In this document: one piece after another, positions 11,535 through 22,899 of the stretch
Layout: each line of letters opens with the position of its first letter
How positions within the stretch are numbered: the stretch's first letter is position 1
Source: Diatrype stigma
Taxonomy: Eukaryota > Ascomycota > Sordariomycetes > Xylariales > Diatrypaceae
NCBI GenBank assembly: GCA_022225965.2
Contig: JAKJXP020000031.1
Span: forward strand, 372,001 to 436,000
Length of the DNA stretch: 64,000 nt
Direction: 5' to 3'
Notes under the pieces: generated by a model
Told to the model about the DNA's origin: nothing
Database searches by the model: none
The model's input: only the letters and a program-made list of their open reading frames with translations
Translations under genes and position numbers: made by a program

Positions 11535-12379
11535 GATGCGAGAGAGGAAAATCTCGTGGCCGGGGCGAGAGCGAGAGCACGGTGTGAGGATATGATAATA
11601 CAAGAGTTGAAGTTGGCAAGGTAACTTGATAAAGCTTAAAATTCCCGACCCCCCGCGCCCGACACTTCCTTCCAATGGATTTGTCATCTGGTTCCGGGTA
11701 TGGCGTGCGACCAACTTACGGCCCGCCCCGCCAATCAATTGGGCCCCTGAGTCTAGGTTCTTAGCACGCCCCACTTCTCATCTATACCCCTGAAGGGGCT
11801 CGATGAGATACTAGTAGCTATACTACTGCACGTACTGGCTGATATATGGCATGGAATTTACTCTTGTTGGGAAGCTGCTGTACATATAATGGTGGATATC
11901 TAACGAATGGGGTTTGTGAGCATCTGTGCCGGACTAAGGCCACGGCACGCCTAACTTTCCCCAGATAGATCATAGAGCGTCAGCAAGCTAGGCTATCCTC
12001 CTGATATCATTGGCATAATGCCCTGACCCATCTGCACCAGCGGGGTCCCTAGATCAGCGCCTGCGGCGTGGACATTGGGAGGATTTCATCTGCAGCTTTG
12101 GTCGTGGACTGAGAGCGTGCCTTCAGTGCCATTGAACCGGGCCCGATTCAGATCCAATCGGAGTTGATCTACTTACGAGCTGGTTCATTGAAGCCACTGC
12201 AGGCGACTCTAACTCTATGCACGTTGATAAACACACGTAGCCTACATCCAGTTCAATGGCGCTGGAAGTACGGAATTCGGCGTCTGATTTACCTCGCAGT
12301 CAGCCCCGCACAGGTCTCTACATAAGTATGTCCCAAGAGCAGCGCTTTACTACACAGCTCGTCTCTTTCTGTTGTGTTT
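11535..12379. other. Divergent promoter region
   Basis: This 0.85 kb lies between the divergent SLC25-like (minus) and SDR (plus) genes and should carry both promoters. No gene or clear motif identified. Confidence 0.55.
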
Positions 12380-13450
12380 ATGCCCGGCGAATACAACAGT
12401 ATCCTCATGATGGATGACCCTGTCGTTATATTTATCAGCGGCGTCAGCAAAGGTATGTACTCCGTTTTCTCTGATTAATGCCCGAGATTTGACTTTGATC
12501 ACGGTGGACTAACTCACGCGTTCTTCAGGCATTGGGAGAGAGTTGGCTGAGCGATATCTCGAGAGGCCTAATCACATTGTGGTTGGAAGCATTCGAGATG
12601 AATCCAAGCCAGAGATTGCCACACTCAAGGACGCCAAAGTGGCCCCTGGCTCCAAGCTGCTCTTAGTACACATTGAGAGCACGTCGTTCACCGATACGGC
12701 AAAAGCTTTTGAGGCCGTCGTGGAATCTGGCATCAACTATGTCGACATCATCATTGCTAATGCGGGAGGGGACCCGCACGTGCAGCCGCTGGACGTCGTC
12801 GATGCCAAAGCTATGATATATAACTACCACATTCACGCAGTGGCACCTTTGGTCTTATTCCAGACTTTCAAGCCGCTATTGCAGAAGTCCAAAAAATCAC
12901 CCAAGTGGATATCAGTCACGAGTGCTGCTGGTTCCATCGGCCTTATGGACTCTGTTCGATCTTGGGTCATTCCGGCCTATGGTGCATCGAAGGCGGCTTT
13001 AAACTGGATAACATGGTAAATGGGACTTCATAGCTATTGTACCTACACTGGCTGCCGAATCTTACAAGTTCGATCTCAGTGCGATACACAATGAAAACGA
13101 GTGGCTCACGGCCGTGGCCATACACCCAGGGTAGAGTTTTCAAGATGCCGTTCCTTCGATCGGTCGGGAAGTGCTAACTTACTTATGGTCTTGTCCAAAC
13201 TGAGCCAGGAAACTGGATAGCTCGAAAGTTCGGAAATATGGAGAAAGCCCCTACTACAATACAGCATTGCGTCGAGAGAATGCTAGAAATTGTAAGTCTT
13301 CAGGCAAGGTTCCTATGAGACAATCTCAAACAATCGGTAGTATTGGCAGAGGAAACTGATTGTGTGCCTCGACAGATTGACGATGCCACTCGCGAAAAGA
13401 CCTCTGGGAAGCATATAAGTGCTATCGAGGGCACAGAGATGGCTTGGTAA
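12380..13450 (+). CDS. Short-chain dehydrogenase (norsolorinic-acid-ketoreductase-like family) with one defective splice acceptor
   Basis: Exons 12380-12452, 12529-13015, 13080-13130, 13189-13291 and 13376-13450 would give 262 aa, the usual SDR size. Family motifs: NAD(P)-binding GVSKGIGREL across intron 1, DIIIANAGGD, SVTSAAGSIG, and the catalytic YGASK. The third intron (13131-13188) starts with gtagag and has a ctaac branch point. However, the base pair where the acceptor AG is expected (13187-13188) reads GG. Frame and conservation place the next exon exactly there, and no other AG keeps the frame. The gene is therefore either freshly inactivated at a splice site or affected by a sequence error. 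The similarity is to the family; no substrate or pathway is implied, and no biosynthetic cluster surrounds it. Confidence 0.7.
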
Positions 13451-13750
13451 CGCAGCGTTGACTGAAGAAATTCGCACTCGTCTGAGTTCATGGCTACTGG
13501 ATTTGGAGGATTTTGATAGGCCTGTAGTACTCTACATTCATATGACGGTACTTGGATACATAAATGCTTTCAAGAAATTTCCAGTTATAACCTCACTAGA
13601 AATATAAGTATCGCTTGAGCCCTAAGATATGCGGTTGCACTTCAGGTCTGTATCTTCTGTTATATGTAATTGATAATATCAGAATCCTTCCGTAGATCAT
13701 GTTCATTTTGTCGTGTATAAGCCGGTAGTTGATACATTGCTATCCCCTCA

Positions 13751-14445
13751 CTACGACACGAAGCTGAACATTACTCCGGCAGTAATCAAAAACCAAGCCA
13801 AGGGCCGATTCATCTTATTCATCTCGGCGTGGCCCTCCGCGGTTGACGTGCTTGTTGGCTGCTTGTTCGTTAGGAGGTCCAGTCGACAATAACTCTCTCA
13901 TACTCCCAGCGACTTACTGTGTTCGAGGGCTGCGCCCCTCCCGTGGTCGACGGAGTAGCGCTCACATCGGACGTCGTGGTCACCGTGGCAGTGGGCACTT
14001 CAGTACTAGTTGCCGAGGTAGTGTTGGAAGACGCAGTATCAGTAGTCGATGGCGCAGCCGACGAAGATGATGCCGTGCCTGGCTGCTCCGGCTCAGCAGG
14101 CAGACCGCAGCCTTCAGCGGCCTTCCCGACGCCGTCTCCATAGTCTTTCCAAATGTCGTACTGTAGGGCGCAGTCAAGGCAGTCGTCGAGCAAGCCCGTC
14201 CACGTCGAGTTCGTGCAGTGGTCGGTAAGCGTCGCGTCGAGGATGGTGTAGCCGCAGTCCGCGTGGCATCTGCCCGCTTCTGGAGATACCTGGCGGCTAT
14301 CAAAAGCTACTGAGAGGGCGCCAGGAACTTCAGCGAGTGGTAGCAGAACTGCTGTCGCACTTGGGCATGTTAAGGCCACGGTTGCCACGACGGCAAGTAC
14401 GCGTATAGACGGCATGAGTGAAGAGGTGGGAAGCAGATCCGGCAT
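13751..14445 (-). CDS. GPI-anchored cell-wall/surface protein
   Basis: Two exons (14445-13918 and 13858-13751). The second ATG at 14415 (MPSIRVLAVVATVAL) gives the cleaner signal peptide and is the likelier start (201 aa; 211 aa from 14445). A cysteine-rich domain follows (CHADCGYTILDATL, NSTWTGLLDDCLDCALQYD, KAAEGCGL), a pattern seen in conserved fungal GPI proteins. After it comes a long Ser/Thr-rich stretch suited to O-glycosylation. The short last exon ends in a hydrophobic tail (PLAWFLITAGVMFSFVS) typical of GPI attachment. Reading through the intron instead would lose this tail, which supports splicing. Molecular function unknown. Confidence 0.8.
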
Positions 14446-15470
14446 TCTTGAGGTTGCGGAAACATAAGAATGAATATTATGCGAGGAGGGCCGAGGTCTT
14501 TTGAGTGCTTTTGACTTTGTCTAGTTACTTATCAGTTATTTATTGAGAGAGCGGCGAAACTAGGTCTGCCCGACCCTACCCATGTCATTCGGATCCTAGC
14601 ACCAGCTACCGTATATGATCATGACAGTAGCTAGGATCTCTGCTCGGCAGGCCAAGGCTCCAGCCACATTGATTGACAAACCGGCTTGTGCTACTAGGCA
14701 ACCTGTTGTGATCCCCCCTCACATATCACGTTACATTTGTTCTCGTTCGTCTCAGCCGATTGTGACCCCCTAAAATCCCGAAGTTTCCAGAACGGAATTC
14801 CCAAGTTCCTGTCCGAGTTCAAGATCATCTGATTGCTTTTTCCGATAACGGCAGGCAAGCTCTGATGTCCTTCCTACCATTCCCTGTCCTGCATTTCGAT
14901 GCTTCCATATAATAGGCGATGGCAAGTTTAGTCTGAATTCCGGGGGATCCGCCAGACCAATCAACAACGTCGGTACCATCTAATCTGATCATCTAATCTG
15001 ATAACAGTCTGGGCGGTTGGGGCATGGGTTTGCATTGACTCAACGCCAAGGCTAGTTCCCGCAGTTCGTATTGGTGGTTGGCAGCTTTAGCCGGCAGAGA
15101 GGGGCCGACATTAGACTTGGATAGGCTGTTGGCGGAGAAGAAACATATTATCTTGCGGAGAGAGTCGGACCATATGTTTCTGCGTAGCCACCCTCCCATG
15201 TAACATTGCTACTTCTGTCCATGGAAAGATGCGGTCTGGATGTGGCCTGGTTGCGCGAGACCAGCCCAATCAAGGTTGGCTTCCAATATTTGTATCACAA
15301 GTGACAGGAAACCCCATGCGTGCCGCATGTGTCCCGCTCGATGCGGGCAACGAAGCGTGGGCTGGTACAAATAAGTGATATGTACTTGGGAGGAGCTGCT
15401 GCTGATAAATGATACCCCACTCTCACTTTCAGCAGATACTCACCCACATCGTGAAATCCAGTAGCCGAAG
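14446..15470. other. Divergent promoter region
   Basis: About 1 kb between the divergent GPI-protein (minus) and BIM1-like (plus) genes. No gene supported. Confidence 0.55.
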
Positions 15471-16557
15471 ATGTTGAAGGTCTTTGGAGCAGTCGCCTTT
15501 GCTGCCATCGCGTGCTCTCGAGGTGTGTTAGCACAGCACGACAGTGACGATGAAGTCGACGACATGGGCCCAGCTGCCTTCCTGTGGCCTCCAGACAGAG
15601 AATGGTTATCGTATCATGATAACGTAGAGCCGTGTGGCACTTCATCAGGGCCGACCAACCGCACGGAATTCCCGCTGAGTATGCTGCGCTTTCTGGTGGT
15701 GCTCTTGAAGCCTAGGATTGGCTGTGGGAAGCTAACGTAGAATCACAGCCGGCGGCCAAGTTGCACTCGTCCAGCAGGATGAATCGTTCGGAATCCAGAT
15801 CGCCATCTCGTATAACGACGGTATGTGGCATGTCTTTTGTTGTATAAGTAAGGAGTTAGCTCACAAATGACCATCTCTGACATGACGTAGACCCCCAAAC
15901 GAATGATGACTTCAATGTCCTGGTTTCAGCGGATCGTATCAAAGAACTCGACCCTGGCCATCAATGCTTGGATATCGCCAACCCCCCTTCCGATGTATCC
16001 GTAGGCAGCAATGCGACACTTCAGATCAAGTACACCTCTGAATTTGATACGAACGTCAACGAGACTTATTATGCTTGGTAAGTGAACGGTAGCTTCAGAC
16101 CTCCAATTTCTCAGAACAGACAGGACAACCCCTGAACTTGGCTCATCCCATTTTGTCAATTCATAGCGCCGATATTACCTACGTGAGCCGAGCCGACTTC
16201 AACTACACAATCCCTTGTTTCAACGTAACCGAACCCGAAGCGACGCCCACATCGTCCTCGGTGCCTGCAGCAACCGACCAGAGCGGGACGTCCTCGGGTG
16301 GCAGTGGAGGCAGCCTTTCGGGCGGCGCCATAGCGGGCATTGTGATCGGCTCCGTCGTCGGTGTTGCCTTCATCGCCATCGTCCTCTTCTTCCTGTACCG
16401 CCGGGACCAGAGGGACAAGCGGCTCGCCGAGCACCGGGTCTCGAGCCGGAACGTGAAGTGGGACGAGGATGCGGCCTCGAGGTCGCAGAGAACCTCAGGA
16501 AACGCCGACAGCGGCGTGAGCGTGCAACTGCAGGACCTAGGAAGCGCTCGTGCTTGA
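15471..16557 (+). CDS. Secreted/membrane protein of the copper-acquisition BIM1-like (X325) family
   Basis: Four exons (15471-15678, 15749-15820, 15891-16077, 16167-16557) encode 285 aa. A signal peptide ends near VLAQ; the mature protein starts at or next to a His followed by an acidic run (HDSDDEVDD). Then come GPAAFLWPPDREW, a PCG motif, NRTEFPL joined to TGGQVALVQQDES, GHQCLDI, YYACADITYV and IPCFNVTEP. This cysteine and motif order is that of X325 domains, which are LPMO-like and bind copper in some members. A Ser/Gly linker then leads to one transmembrane helix (GAIAGIVIGSVVGVAFIAIV) and a basic cytoplasmic tail (YRRDQRDKR), so it is type I membrane-anchored, not GPI-anchored. Copper binding is not proven. 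Confidence 0.82.
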
Positions 16558-17067
16558 GCTTAAAGGGGAAGGACCGTGGCGGGAGGCTCCGGTGTTTGAT
16601 TACAGAGTAGCATACTGATGTTAGGTAGACATGGAATTGGACGATCACCGATGATTGATACCTATGCTATCGACGATATTGTCAAATGAAAAAAAAAAAA
16701 GAAAAAAAAAAAAAAAAAGGGGGTTTCGTGTCATAGTCTCAAGTTGGTGTGTGGTACTTTGAGGCTAATGGCTGTGTTGGGGAGTATGCCAGATACGGAT
16801 ATTATCCGGGTTGGAAATATCTCTACATCCAATACTTCGAAGAATGGGTTAAGTATCTTGTTGAATAATATGGGTAGTTGATTTTCATGTAAGTTGATTA
16901 TGTATGGGGATTATGGAATATAATTTTCAACATTGCGTGTTACATCTAAATCTTGTAACCGAAGCGACCTTGTTCTTGAGGATGAGCAATATATAATTGA
17001 GCACAGGTCATATGTCAATGCTGTTTGAAACAATCTGAAACCACACTGTAAATCCTGCTGCGTTGGC
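16558..17067. other. Convergent 3' spacer with A-tract
   Basis: Lies between the 3' ends of the BIM1-like gene (plus) and the HET gene (minus). It contains an almost pure adenine tract at 16689-16718 with one guanine. No gene seen. Confidence 0.6.
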
Positions 17068-18948
17068 TTAATGGGATCCTGCCCTATGTTTGAAAATCTG
17101 CCCGAAACCAAATTTTCCCCTCGATCTGTTACGTGGTGCTCTTGACTTCCTCTCAGGGATAGATTCAGACATTTGAGGTACGGTGTCTAAAATCGGTCGG
17201 AGTGGTGTTTCGTTGAACATGTCGGCCAAGGCCTCGAGAGCCGAGGGTATCTCTTCGACATGGATGTCCACGAAGAAATACTTATTACCATAAACCACCC
17301 GTGACTTGATATCCACACGAACATTTTCGCTTTCTAGCTCTATGGCGGCGTTAAGGGGCTGTGGGCTGAACATTTCCTCCCATTCCCCAAAGGTCCGCCG
17401 TTCTCTGCAACCGTCAATGACGCAGGCTGCAACATCTCCAATATGAGACCTAGAGCCTAGAAGGATAGTGAACGAAGTGCCATCCTTGCGCTTGAAAACG
17501 ACCACGGCAGCTAACGCGTTTTTCTGCTTCGGGACCTTGAACGCGCTCTCTAAGCCCTTAGGAACCCAAGACCAATTCATGAGCGCCAAATTTGCCGGAG
17601 CCTTTACGCCCATTGTACCAAACAATTTGCAATTCCCCTGTGGGTTTGGTCCTTCGCGCAGCTGGACAATATGTTGAGGGTAAATGGGAAGTGAGTTGGT
17701 TAGCGTAGCTGCGGATTTGTGGATGTAGACTGTCGTCATATTCCCTCGATCGCCAATGCTATCAAGCTTGAGAATCTTGCTACTGTCGATCCGAGCATAC
17801 TGATCATACGTGCCAGCTAAGTTGTATTTGGAAAATTCGGTGACCTTTTTGAGGTATATTCCAGAAAATCCATCGGTTCTCAGGGGTTGTGGGCAGTTCA
17901 AAGCGGCAACGTATAAGTCATCTTTGACGAGGTAGAGAGGTAACGTGATTTGCAATCCGCGGTTGGTGCTGAAGAAAGGGACCTTGGGCTCCCATGCGTG
18001 GTAACCAAAGAAACCACCAGAATCCTTGAACATATCCGGTGACCCTGCAAGTAGCCCGGTGCAGTCCTTCGGTCCCGCCTCGTCATCTCTCCAGGCGAAC
18101 AGAGATTCGTCGTACGACTCTTTCATGATCTCCTCCTGTAAGCGGATGAAGGCATTCGCTCCTTCACCGTATATCATAGGCATATTGACATCGAAGAGCC
18201 CCATCAGGCAATATGCCCGATCTTCGATCCGAGTCGTCTTCCTCCTTGCCGCCCACGACATACGTTTAGCAACACTCATCAATTGAATATGTATAGAGTG
18301 AGAAAGAACGCCCGCGTCTATTCCGGTGATATTTGACAACCTCTCACACATCATGGATTTCCGCCCGACTTCAACCCACTCATGCTGATGTGATATCCTC
18401 TTGCCCTTAGGATCGTGAGTTTCTGTGTAGAATATTACTTCCCTAGGCGCAATCAGCTCTTGCAACGTCCAACCTCTTTCGAACCACTCATGGTCTGCGA
18501 ACGCAGAGTCAGTATACGGGTCTATATTGTTTGGTAACCCCGCAAGATATGCATAACATATCTTTGCGTCTCTATAGAACCTACGCAGCTTGTTACTAAG
18601 TTGTGCTATCTTCAACACTAGCACGCGGGAGTATGAAACCTACCGATACATGGAATTGATAGCCTCCGAGAGCTCAGCACTGCTGCTTTTATCGATGCAG
18701 CAGGTATCGATCCAGATATATCTCAAGCCATCCCGTTTGGCTTGTTCGCACGCACCCCGTATCTTTGCAAATCCGAGCTTGCTCTGCATCTTCCTGTCGA
18801 TATCATCGTTGTTACCTGTTACATCTTCATATATAACCTCATTCGCATAGTCCCATCGATGGGACAGTATAGCGTACTCAACCCTACCGGCCACGCCCGT
18901 AATATCTGTATTCTCAAGTCGACGGGTTTCCGTGTTGAGGAGATACAT
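17068..18948 (-). CDS. Heterokaryon-incompatibility (HET) domain protein
   Basis: Two exons (18948-18644 and 18580-17068) encode 605 aa. The N-terminal HET domain is complete: YAILSHRW near residue 25, LRYIWIDTCCID near residue 75, an AYL motif just after the intron, and WFERGWTLQELIAPREV. The following region (DRAYCLMGLFDVNMPMIYGEG) is typical of HET-E/HET-D-like proteins that start with the sequence MxLLxTxT. The remaining 350 residues form an unassigned, mainly beta-like C-terminal domain with a basic end. There is no NACHT or WD40 region. HET proteins trigger cell death when incompatible strains fuse; a specific partner cannot be named. Confidence 0.93.
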
Positions 18949-20061
18949 CTTTGAGTGTGATTCCTAACATGAACTACAAATATTATGCGAGGTAAGGTAC
19001 GAGTGACGGTAGAAGTAAGAGCGATTGACCATATCTAATATGTAACAGGCCGACAAGTACTATTGATAAAGGGTGTAACCCTGCAGCCAGGCAGTGCGAT
19101 TGTTCCTCGGAGCCTTCCATCAAGTGGTATTATGCTTTGGGGTGCTCTAAGTAACACAGCCTAAGCGAGAAGTAAACACCGAATACGAGAAAGGGGTTTC
19201 ATTCGCCCAATTTCAAAAATAGCCCCCATCGGTACTACATACCTGCCTATACGAGGTACCACACAAATAATATGATCTGACACCAGGTGTCATACGCTTA
19301 CGCACGTGGGCAAATGGTAAGGCTATCAGCGACCAGCGAAACTAAGAGAAACAAGGATGGACGTTGTGATGCACTTTCGAGTTTCATATGGTAGCACACA
19401 TAAATTCGGGCGCCAAATTTCGAACAATACCTACACCGAGTAAAAGCCACACAGCAGTCAGCACATTCGGTATCTCGTTATGGGTACGGTGAGTTCATAA
19501 TTTAATCAGGTAGGTATCCGGAAAGGCACATGAAGTACATATTGCCACCTATGTAAGATGATGGAACAAGCCTCGACACAGTTTTCGGGTGGTACATCGT
19601 ATAGAATGAGAGGTACGAAGCTAGGATCGGAGATCAGGCTTGAAGCTTGATCATAACGAAATCGAGTTCAACGAACCATAATCCTGAAAGGATCTACACA
19701 ATTGTCAGGGGGTAATACTGGGGATAGTGTAAGGCTCTCACAGCCATATAAGGGCCATCTCCGCCCGTCCTCCTATAGGTTCCATGGACTCGAGAATTAT
19801 CCTGTTCTGTCCCTTCCCTTACCTAGCAACTTTCATACCACTCCGGACACAAAACATATGACAGTAATATTCCGAAAAGATACCATTATCATCTCGCCTG
19901 TAGTAAAACTCCATTGAATTGGTTGACAATATCATCCGACAATCTCCGTTACGGTGCAGGATCTAAGGCTATCATTTAGCTTGACAGTGACATCCATACG
20001 GGGCTGCTAATTAGCGGCCTGCTCAACCTCGAATGTTCGTTTCATTCACAGTTTAAATAAT
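18949..20061. other. Divergent promoter region
   Basis: About 1.1 kb between the divergent HET (minus) and LITAF-domain (plus) genes. No supported gene. Confidence 0.55.
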
Positions 20062-20823
20062 ATGGAATCGAACACGACCCTGGATCGGGGGAAAGGCTCG
20101 GACAATGATCACCTCGTGGTCGCACCTCAACAGCCAAATGGAGAAAATGATAAAACCACCCCTGTCAGATCACAAGTGACCTTGGTAGGAGGCGACGACA
20201 TCGAGCATATGACGTTGAACACCGTTGCACACAGTGTTCCTATTGGAAATGCGAGATCCGTTCCAAAGCAAGCGTTCCAGCTGCCTGCAACGGCGTCACC
20301 TTGGTCGACAAAGCCAGATACCTATGTGGTGGCTCCCGAGAAGCTTGGAGAGAGCCCCGACTTCGTCGACTGCCCTTGGTGCCAGAAACGCCAGAAGACC
20401 AGGGTTGTTCATACCGACAGTAGCCAGACAACGTAAGGACCCGCGCATTGCTCTGATATATGGTAGTGGGGAGTTTGCTGATGTGCAAAATGCCACAGAC
20501 TAGCAGCCATGTTCTGCTGTCTCTGCTGCGGCGTCATCACAGTCTGTATCCCATTCTGGTTCCATTGGTTTGGGAATACGGAACATTACTGTGGACAATG
20601 CAACAAATGCGTTGCACGTCAGCCTCGTGAGTAATATTCATCTTTTCTTGAGTGGGTGTGGGTCAAGCATAAGTAATTGCTAACCCCCAGCTTACTAGAC
20701 GATGGCAAGATGGAGGCTGTAAGACCCCCTCCTCCCATTGAACCGAATTATAAGCCAAGTCAATTTGAGCCTATGACTATGCAGACGAAGGAGAATCTCG
20801 ACCCAAGGAAGAATCCTCGTTGA
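20062..20823 (+). CDS. LITAF-like zinc-binding membrane-associated protein
   Basis: Three exons (20062-20432, 20499-20626, 20699-20823) encode 207 aa. An N-terminal region of about 105 residues is hydrophilic. It is followed by the LITAF domain: a first CPWC zinc knuckle (VDCPWCQKRQ), a hydrophobic in-plane helix (CCLCCGVITVCIPFWFHWF), and a second knuckle (YCGQCNKCVA) ending in RQPHDG. LITAF proteins sit on the cytosolic face of endosomal membranes. The last intron was chosen because splicing at 20626/20699 restores the conserved RPHDG-like end; reading on would stop after RE. The Pro-rich C-terminus (VRPPPPIEPNY) is short. Confidence 0.85.
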
Positions 20824-21308
20824 ATGAACCTGAACCGTTTCAATGCTATTGTTCGAGTGTAGGAGGGCGCGCTGGGCGTCACATTCCTTCAGAGCATTCA
20901 CAGGAACCATGAAATTAATTGGGGTCGGTGTCGGCACCCGTGTGGTGCCTAATATTACCGCTTTAGTTCTTGGAAACCTGGAATGGGCGACCTGATTGGT
21001 CGATTGTATACTACTAGCGTTACTATTATAAGCAGCACACGCCCCACAAGTAAAAGGCTGACTGGGGAATCGCTTCGAGTTCCCCACAATCCCCGCAACC
21101 CCTGTAAAGTTTGTTATGTGTTGCTCATGTGCGGGTTGCTTCATTTTCCACATGCATCAACAGGTAAAGCAGTGGTTTCACTGGCTGGGGTCGATGCTAT
21201 GGGAATGAACTGTTAGGGAACACAACATGTCAAGCAGAATGTGTTGACAAAGGGCTTAATCTACCTAATAGGTACTGTAGGTATTACCTAACTTTCTACT
21301 TCTGCATC
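20824..21308. other. Spacer before degraded ORF
   Basis: No convincing coding sense. It may contain lost upstream exons of the degraded ORF that follows: a ctaac branch point and a tctgcatcag acceptor-like site sit at its right end. Confidence 0.4.
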
Positions 21309-21897
21309 AGTGCAAGAGGATGATATGCCACCGTTCTTTCCCGGACAGATGATGGACGATGAAGCCATGATTAGGAAAAGGGAGGAAGAAAGAATGAAGA
21401 GGCTGTAGAAGGAAAAGGCCGAGGGGTACGAGCCACCGGCGAACCCTGGTATAAAGTTTTTGGAGGGGAAGTTCTCCCCAGGGGGCGGGCCAATCCGTCT
21501 TTTCGGCCTGCCAGAGCACGAGGTAGAGAGAATATGGCAGAACATATCTGAACCCCAACCAGACGTCATTAGCTCACCACCGCAGGGGCAACAACGTTCG
21601 CGTCAGCGCCAAAACCAGGACTTGGTAGTGAGGGCCGATGACCAGGACCCACCCATCTCGCCACAACCCCGCCGCAGTGCCAGGATCGCAGCCATGAAAC
21701 GCCCCGCGGAGCCTCAGCCCCTACCGTCTCAAATGGTGCCGAATAAGAGGCCTAGGGGCAGAGAAGCACCAAAAGCTACAGCACCTGTCGCCAGGCTTGT
21801 CGCCCCGTCTATCGCGCTGGAGACCCGTCGCACTCAGACAAGAGTTGCCCCTGTACGGGAACCAGGAAAGAAGACGACAAAGGCTCGGACAAGGTGA
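21309..21897 (+). pseudogene. Unrecognised basic/proline-rich ORF interrupted by an in-frame stop
   Basis: One reading frame keeps coding character from about 21309 to the stop at 21897: an acidic start (DDMPPFFPGQMMDDEAM), a charged helix (RKREEERMKRL), then an in-frame TAG at 21406-21408. It continues with KEKAEGYEPPANPGIKFLEG, GGGPIRLFGLPEHEVERIW and a Pro/Arg-rich tail (PQPRRSARIAAMKRP). The part after the stop starts with ATG at 21460 and could be a 145 aa protein by itself. An acceptor-like site (gcatcag) precedes the frame, so this may be the last exon of a gene whose first exons are lost or unseen. Family not recognised. A transposon remnant is possible but unproven. Confidence 0.4.
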
Positions 21898-22339
21898 GCG
21901 CCAGTACGCCTCAGAAATGGGAGTAGATCAAGCTTGCGTTCCGCGGTGGATGATGGTTCTGCGAGGATATCCGCTCCGGAAACGGCCGGGAATGGCAGGG
22001 CTGCAGGAACAAGCGTATACAGGTGCTAAGTCCTCAGCCCCTTAACCCCTCATCTTATCTTCCAGGTTACGGCATTTTGGCTCAAGTAATGTCGTTTTAC
22101 AGCAACCGTTTAATTATGTATTCTTTGCTAAACATTAGTTCTGTGCCAATGCAAGAGTATTTAGATGTACTGATTAACAGAACTAGCTATGGTAATGAAC
22201 GAAGATCATACTTGCAACTGACTCAAACCGTTTAACGAGTGGATTGTCCGCATTGTACACACTACCCTCAGCTGTGGCATTTTCGTATGGAATAGAAATC
22301 CATCCCAACCAACATGGCCATTCTCCTAGCATTGTCCAT
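21898..22339. other. Convergent spacer
   Basis: Between the degraded plus-strand ORF and the end of the minus-strand expansin-like gene. Nothing recognised. Confidence 0.5.
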
Positions 22340-22899
22340 TCACATTGCAAAGTGCCAATCGATGTTGAACTCTCCCGGGGGATCCAGGTTGCCACTTCGA
22401 CGCATATCATTAGCAAGGGATTTCAAGAATCCAGGGATTCAGCGCGACATGAATTACATACCCAGTCAAAGCCTTGAAGGCGCCAGTGCTGAGGTCCAGA
22501 TGATTCTGGTCACAGCCAGGGCAAGTGTCCTGGACGACGGCCTGGATAACCCTCCCGACTCCATTGTTGCTCTGGCCACCGCCCGTGTTGGTGATCTCAA
22601 TCTTGCGGCCGCAGTATGAGGCAACATTCCATGTAGAAGACAGCGCAATGATATAGTCACCATCGGAGTGGTAGTTGCCGCAAGACCCCGCGGCGCCATT
22701 TTGGTAGTAGTACGTAGCTACGCCGGAATGACTAGTTGCAGGGCACGGGATTTGGTTAGCGAGACCATTCGAGAGAGTTCCTTGCAGGTTATACTGACGT
22801 GACGCGCTTGTCAAGAGAGGCCTCTTTGTCTGGGCTCGGGAGTGCAACCGCTGAAGAAGCGGCGAGGACGGTAGTAAGGACGAACTGAAGGGCACCCAT
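22340..22899 (-). CDS. Secreted expansin / RlpA-like double-psi beta-barrel protein
   Basis: Three exons (22899-22799, 22731-22462, 22394-22340) encode 141 aa. The start at 22899 gives a signal peptide (MGALQFVLTTVLAASSAVA), then a short propeptide ending in Lys-Arg (SLDKR). The mature domain has the DPBB pattern: GVATYYYQNGAAGSCG, ALSSTWN, YCGRKIEI, VQDTCPGCDQNHLDLS and, after the last intron, the conserved ending FNIDWHFAM. Asp in DTCPGC and HLDLS match the usual barrel residues. Related loosenins and barwin-like proteins loosen or bind cell-wall polysaccharide. The first intron is needed to join the signal peptide to the domain and contains a gctaac branch point. Confidence 0.87.
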
